Below, piece after piece: positions 62,505 through 64,000 of a DNA stretch of 64,000 bases (positions are counted from its first letter, which is position 1; the number at the start of each line of letters is the position of its first letter). Made by a program: the position numbers and the translations under genes. The notes under the pieces are model-generated. The model was not told the origin of the DNA, searched no databases, and saw only the letters and a program-made list of their open reading frames with translations. This stretch comes from Brumimicrobium ulvae (GTDB lineage Bacteria > Bacteroidota > Bacteroidia > Flavobacteriales_D > Crocinitomicaceae): positions 310,001 through 374,000 of the forward strand of contig NZ_CANNGT010000002.1 in NCBI RefSeq assembly GCF_947504225.1, read 5' to 3'.

Positions 62505-62816
62505 ATGAAAGCACAAAATGAAACAATGACTATCGCAAAAACAATTCTGGACCAGATAAAATATTTGGACCGTTGGTTCCTAATGGCAGTTGGAGCTCAC
62601 AACTATGCTGCTTTAAGTACAAACGAGGATAGAGCTGGTGGACTTGAATTCAAGGTTCGTGGATTGAATCACACTGGTTGGTGTAAAATCGAGCTTACGC
62701 ATTTGGATACCTATAGAGTATACTTCGTGAACAAGAAGCGAGAAATCGTAAAAGCAGTCGAAGAGTGTTACTGTGACCAACTAGTTCAAATTCTAGATTT
62801 CGTGGAAGGGAGATAA
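62505..62816 (+). CDS. Uncharacterised small protein
   Basis: 103 residues from ATG at 62505 (an in-frame TTG lies two codons upstream, inside the palindrome). There is a helical start (MTIAKTILDQIKYLDRWFLM), then a beta-rich part with GGLEFKVRGLNHTGWCKIEL and DTYRVYFVNKKREIV, and a last helix (YCDQLVQILDFVEG). I do not recognise a domain name for it; similar small proteins occur on plasmids and conjugative elements of Bacteroidota. It is probably repressed by the adjacent XRE regulator. A GC-containing hairpin overlaps its stop. Confidence 0.65.
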   Translation: MKAQNETMTIAKTILDQIKYLDRWFLMAVGAHNYAALSTNEDRAGGLEFKVRGLNHTGWCKIELTHLDTYRVYFVNKKREIVKAVEECYCDQLVQILDFVEGR

Positions 62817-62827
62817 ACCCTCCACGA
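62800..62827 (+). terminator. Terminator-like hairpin at the end of the 62505 gene
   Basis: TCGTGGAAGGG (62800-62810) pairs with CCCTCCACGA (62818-62827) with one bulged A, and spans the stop codon. Only a short T-rich stretch follows. Confidence 0.4.
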
Positions 62828-62924
62828 TTTAGATTTAGAGTATACCATTAAATCACAACAACCTCATCAACTGTAAAACCCAATAAATAGGCTTAAATGT
62901 TTTAAATTAATTAGAACCCTAAAA

Positions 62925-63554
62925 ATGAAACAAAAAATGGACTCATATTACTTTTATTCAAGAATTTCAACTACTACCCAAAAGGCAAACCGTCAAATCG
63001 AAAATTTCAAATCTCACGATGGATTCAATCCAACACGTGTTTATATTGACAAGATACAAGGAAATACTCCTTTTATGCAACGACCAGAAGCTTCAAAATT
63101 ATTTGACACGGTGACTTCAGTAAATGAAAAGGTGGTGGTGGTTGTAGATAGCATTGACCGCTTGGGTAGAAATCTGCTAGATGTGTTAAAGACCATTGAG
63201 TTATTTACGGTAAATGGAATCTCTTTAAAATCTATCAAAGAGGGCTTCACCACTTTATTAGACAACGGAAAGGAGAACCCAACGGCTAAACTCGTAATAA
63301 GTGTGATGGGGTCCATTGCCGAAATGGAAAGAAATCGTATTAAAGAAAGAACTAAAGAAGGAATTACTATAGCTAAAGCAAACGGTAAATACCAAGGTAG
63401 AAAACTTGGTAGTACCCAAACAACTGAAAAGATGTTACAAAGACATGCTGATGTTGTGAAGAAATTAGAGAAGGGATTAACACTACGTGAAATTGCCAAA
63501 ATCACTGGTAAGTCAACTGCAACAGTGCAGAAGGTTAAAAATGTAATAAAATGA
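62925..63554 (+). CDS. Small serine recombinase (resolvase/invertase family)
   Basis: 209 residues: catalytic domain (about 8-140) with YSRISTTTQ (nucleophile Ser15), VVVVVDSIDRLGRNLLDVL and the MGSIAEMERNRIKERTKEGI helix, then a C-terminal helix-turn-helix (LTLREIAKITGKSTATVQKVKNVI). It can resolve, invert or excise DNA between short crossover sites. It is distinct from the large recombinase at 46607, so the element carries two serine recombinases. A crossover site is not obvious nearby. Confidence 0.92.
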   Translation: MKQKMDSYYFYSRISTTTQKANRQIENFKSHDGFNPTRVYIDKIQGNTPFMQRPEASKLFDTVTSVNEKVVVVVDSIDRLGRNLLDVLKTIELFTVNGISLKSIKEGFTTLLDNGKENPTAKLVISVMGSIAEMERNRIKERTKEGITIAKANGKYQGRKLGSTQTTEKMLQRHADVVKKLEKGLTLREIAKITGKSTATVQKVKNVIK

Positions 63555-63557
63555 AGG

Positions 63558-63770
63558 CTAGCTAATTACATTACCACTAATATTACCATCATTCGAATTA
63601 CCAATGATTCCACGGTTTGAGTTATCGTTTTTAATTTGAATAACTGAACCCTCTATTTTAGTAATACGCTTCTCGATTTTACCTTGCTTAAGACTTATAA
63701 AAATTTGAAAAACTCCTACAATAAGAGCAACTACAATTGCTAAAATATTTACAATTAAATTTGGTTCCAT
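63558..63770 (-). CDS. Small single-pass membrane protein
   Basis: 70 residues: short N-terminus, one strong membrane helix (LIVNILAIVVALIVGVFQIF, about 5-25), a charged segment (LKQGKIEKRITKIEG) and an Asn/Ser/Gly-rich tail (NDNSNRGIIGNSNDGNISG). The stop is 3 bases from the convergent recombinase stop. The function is unknown; the tail recalls small phage- or element-encoded membrane proteins. No partner gene is evident. Confidence 0.6.
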   Translation of the reverse strand: MEPNLIVNILAIVVALIVGVFQIFISLKQGKIEKRITKIEGSVIQIKNDNSNRGIIGNSNDGNISGNVIS

Positions 63771-63820
63771 AAGTTTATAATTTTACTAAATGTAAACAAT
63801 TTTCTTAAAAATTATTACTA

Positions 63821-63982
63821 ATGAAGAAAACAGAAATAAAAATAACACATCAGTTTGAAAAAACTGTTCATCGTTTTATGGTAGTTAACCCAGAGAAACT
63901 ATCAAACGAGGAGGTGATAAAAATATGCAAGGAAATGAACGTGACCTCTGTTTTTGTTAATGGAAGATTGTATAAGTTATGA
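63821..63982 (+). CDS. 53-residue protein
   Basis: Starts MKKTEIKITHQFEKTVHRFM and ends VFVNGRLYKL. It is basic, with a predicted beta-alpha-beta pattern and no signal or membrane segment. It overlaps a following ATG by ATGA, which suggests it leads an operon that continues past the window. No family is recognised. Confidence 0.5.
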   Translation: MKKTEIKITHQFEKTVHRFMVVNPEKLSNEEVIKICKEMNVTSVFVNGRLYKL

Positions 63983-64000
63983 TTTTAGATAAAATGAGGC
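63979..64000 (+). CDS. Start of a gene cut by the window end
   Basis: ATG at 63979 overlaps the preceding stop codon (ATGA) and opens a frame reading MILDKMR up to the edge. Only seven codons are visible, so the call rests on the overlap alone. Confidence 0.3.

Noticed and set aside
63041-63505. Minus-strand 154-codon frame
   Set aside because: It is antisense to the small serine recombinase, which has all family motifs.

Overview
The window looks like chromosomal DNA of an AT-rich Bacteroidota bacterium, probably a flavobacterial or Crocinitomicaceae-type lineage. The evidence is protein sorting by type IX secretion (C-terminal sorting domains at 15659 and 27961), Bacteroidota-type promoters (TTG, about 20 bases, TAnnTTTG) before several genes, and typical family content such as DUF4286 beside rsmA, an SDR-type threonine dehydrogenase and a MORN_2 protein. 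No species can be named from sequence alone.

Region 1 (1-15.3 kb) is mostly housekeeping: a cut-off glycine-rich lipoprotein, mgtE, DUF4286-rsmA, a DUF3108 protein and cardiolipin synthase. It continues with a minus-strand light-response cluster: a CarH-like MerR/B12 regulator, ECF sigma factor, idi, a 6-pyruvoyl-tetrahydropterin synthase homologue, a flavin reductase and a photolyase. The carotenoid genes that often accompany this set are absent. An AhpD-like protein, a DEAD-box helicase, a degraded REP-associated (Y1/HUH) transposase, peroxiredoxin Bcp and lipoate ligase follow. Two copies of a MITE-like palindromic repeat flank the ligase gene.

Region 2 (15.6-32 kb) is a surface region: a large PKD-rich T9SS cargo, then a Wzt-type ATPase, a methyltransferase-like protein, five glycosyltransferases and the Wzm-type permease. 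This is an O-antigen or other surface-glycan export locus and is visibly more AT-rich than its surroundings. A second T9SS cargo and a sugar-nucleotide epimerase follow. Remnants of a palindromic repeat lie between these genes and build up into two arrays on either side of a GxxExxY (PD-(D/E)XK-like) gene.

Region 3 (31.9-46.4 kb) is chromosomal metabolism: paaZ, a family 9 glycosyltransferase, a Pif1/RecD-like helicase, an M28 peptidase with an uncharacterised partner, tyrosine catabolism (hmgA-hppD), threonine dehydrogenase, a MORN_2 protein and cysS.

Region 4 (46.6 kb to the end) appears to be an integrated element next to an initiator tRNA-fMet. A large serine recombinase gene reads antisense into the tRNA. 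Behind it are several very small genes, an HTH/Rep-like protein, an unusual type I restriction-modification operon, a second XRE regulator, a small serine recombinase and small element genes. The right end is outside the window.

The most interesting part is the restriction operon at 50.5-62.1 kb. Its eight genes overlap or abut: XRE, hsdM, DUF4268 (nuclease-like), hsdS with two nearly identical target-recognition domains, DUF3644 (with an RX4H motif), a 773-residue protein, hsdR and a 337-residue protein. The 773-residue protein appears to fuse a degenerate methylase-like region, an HsdS-like region and a C-terminal region with an RX5H motif. The 337-residue protein carries GQDxY and HPSxL motifs resembling uracil-DNA glycosylase. 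This may be a type I system with built-in secondary effectors.
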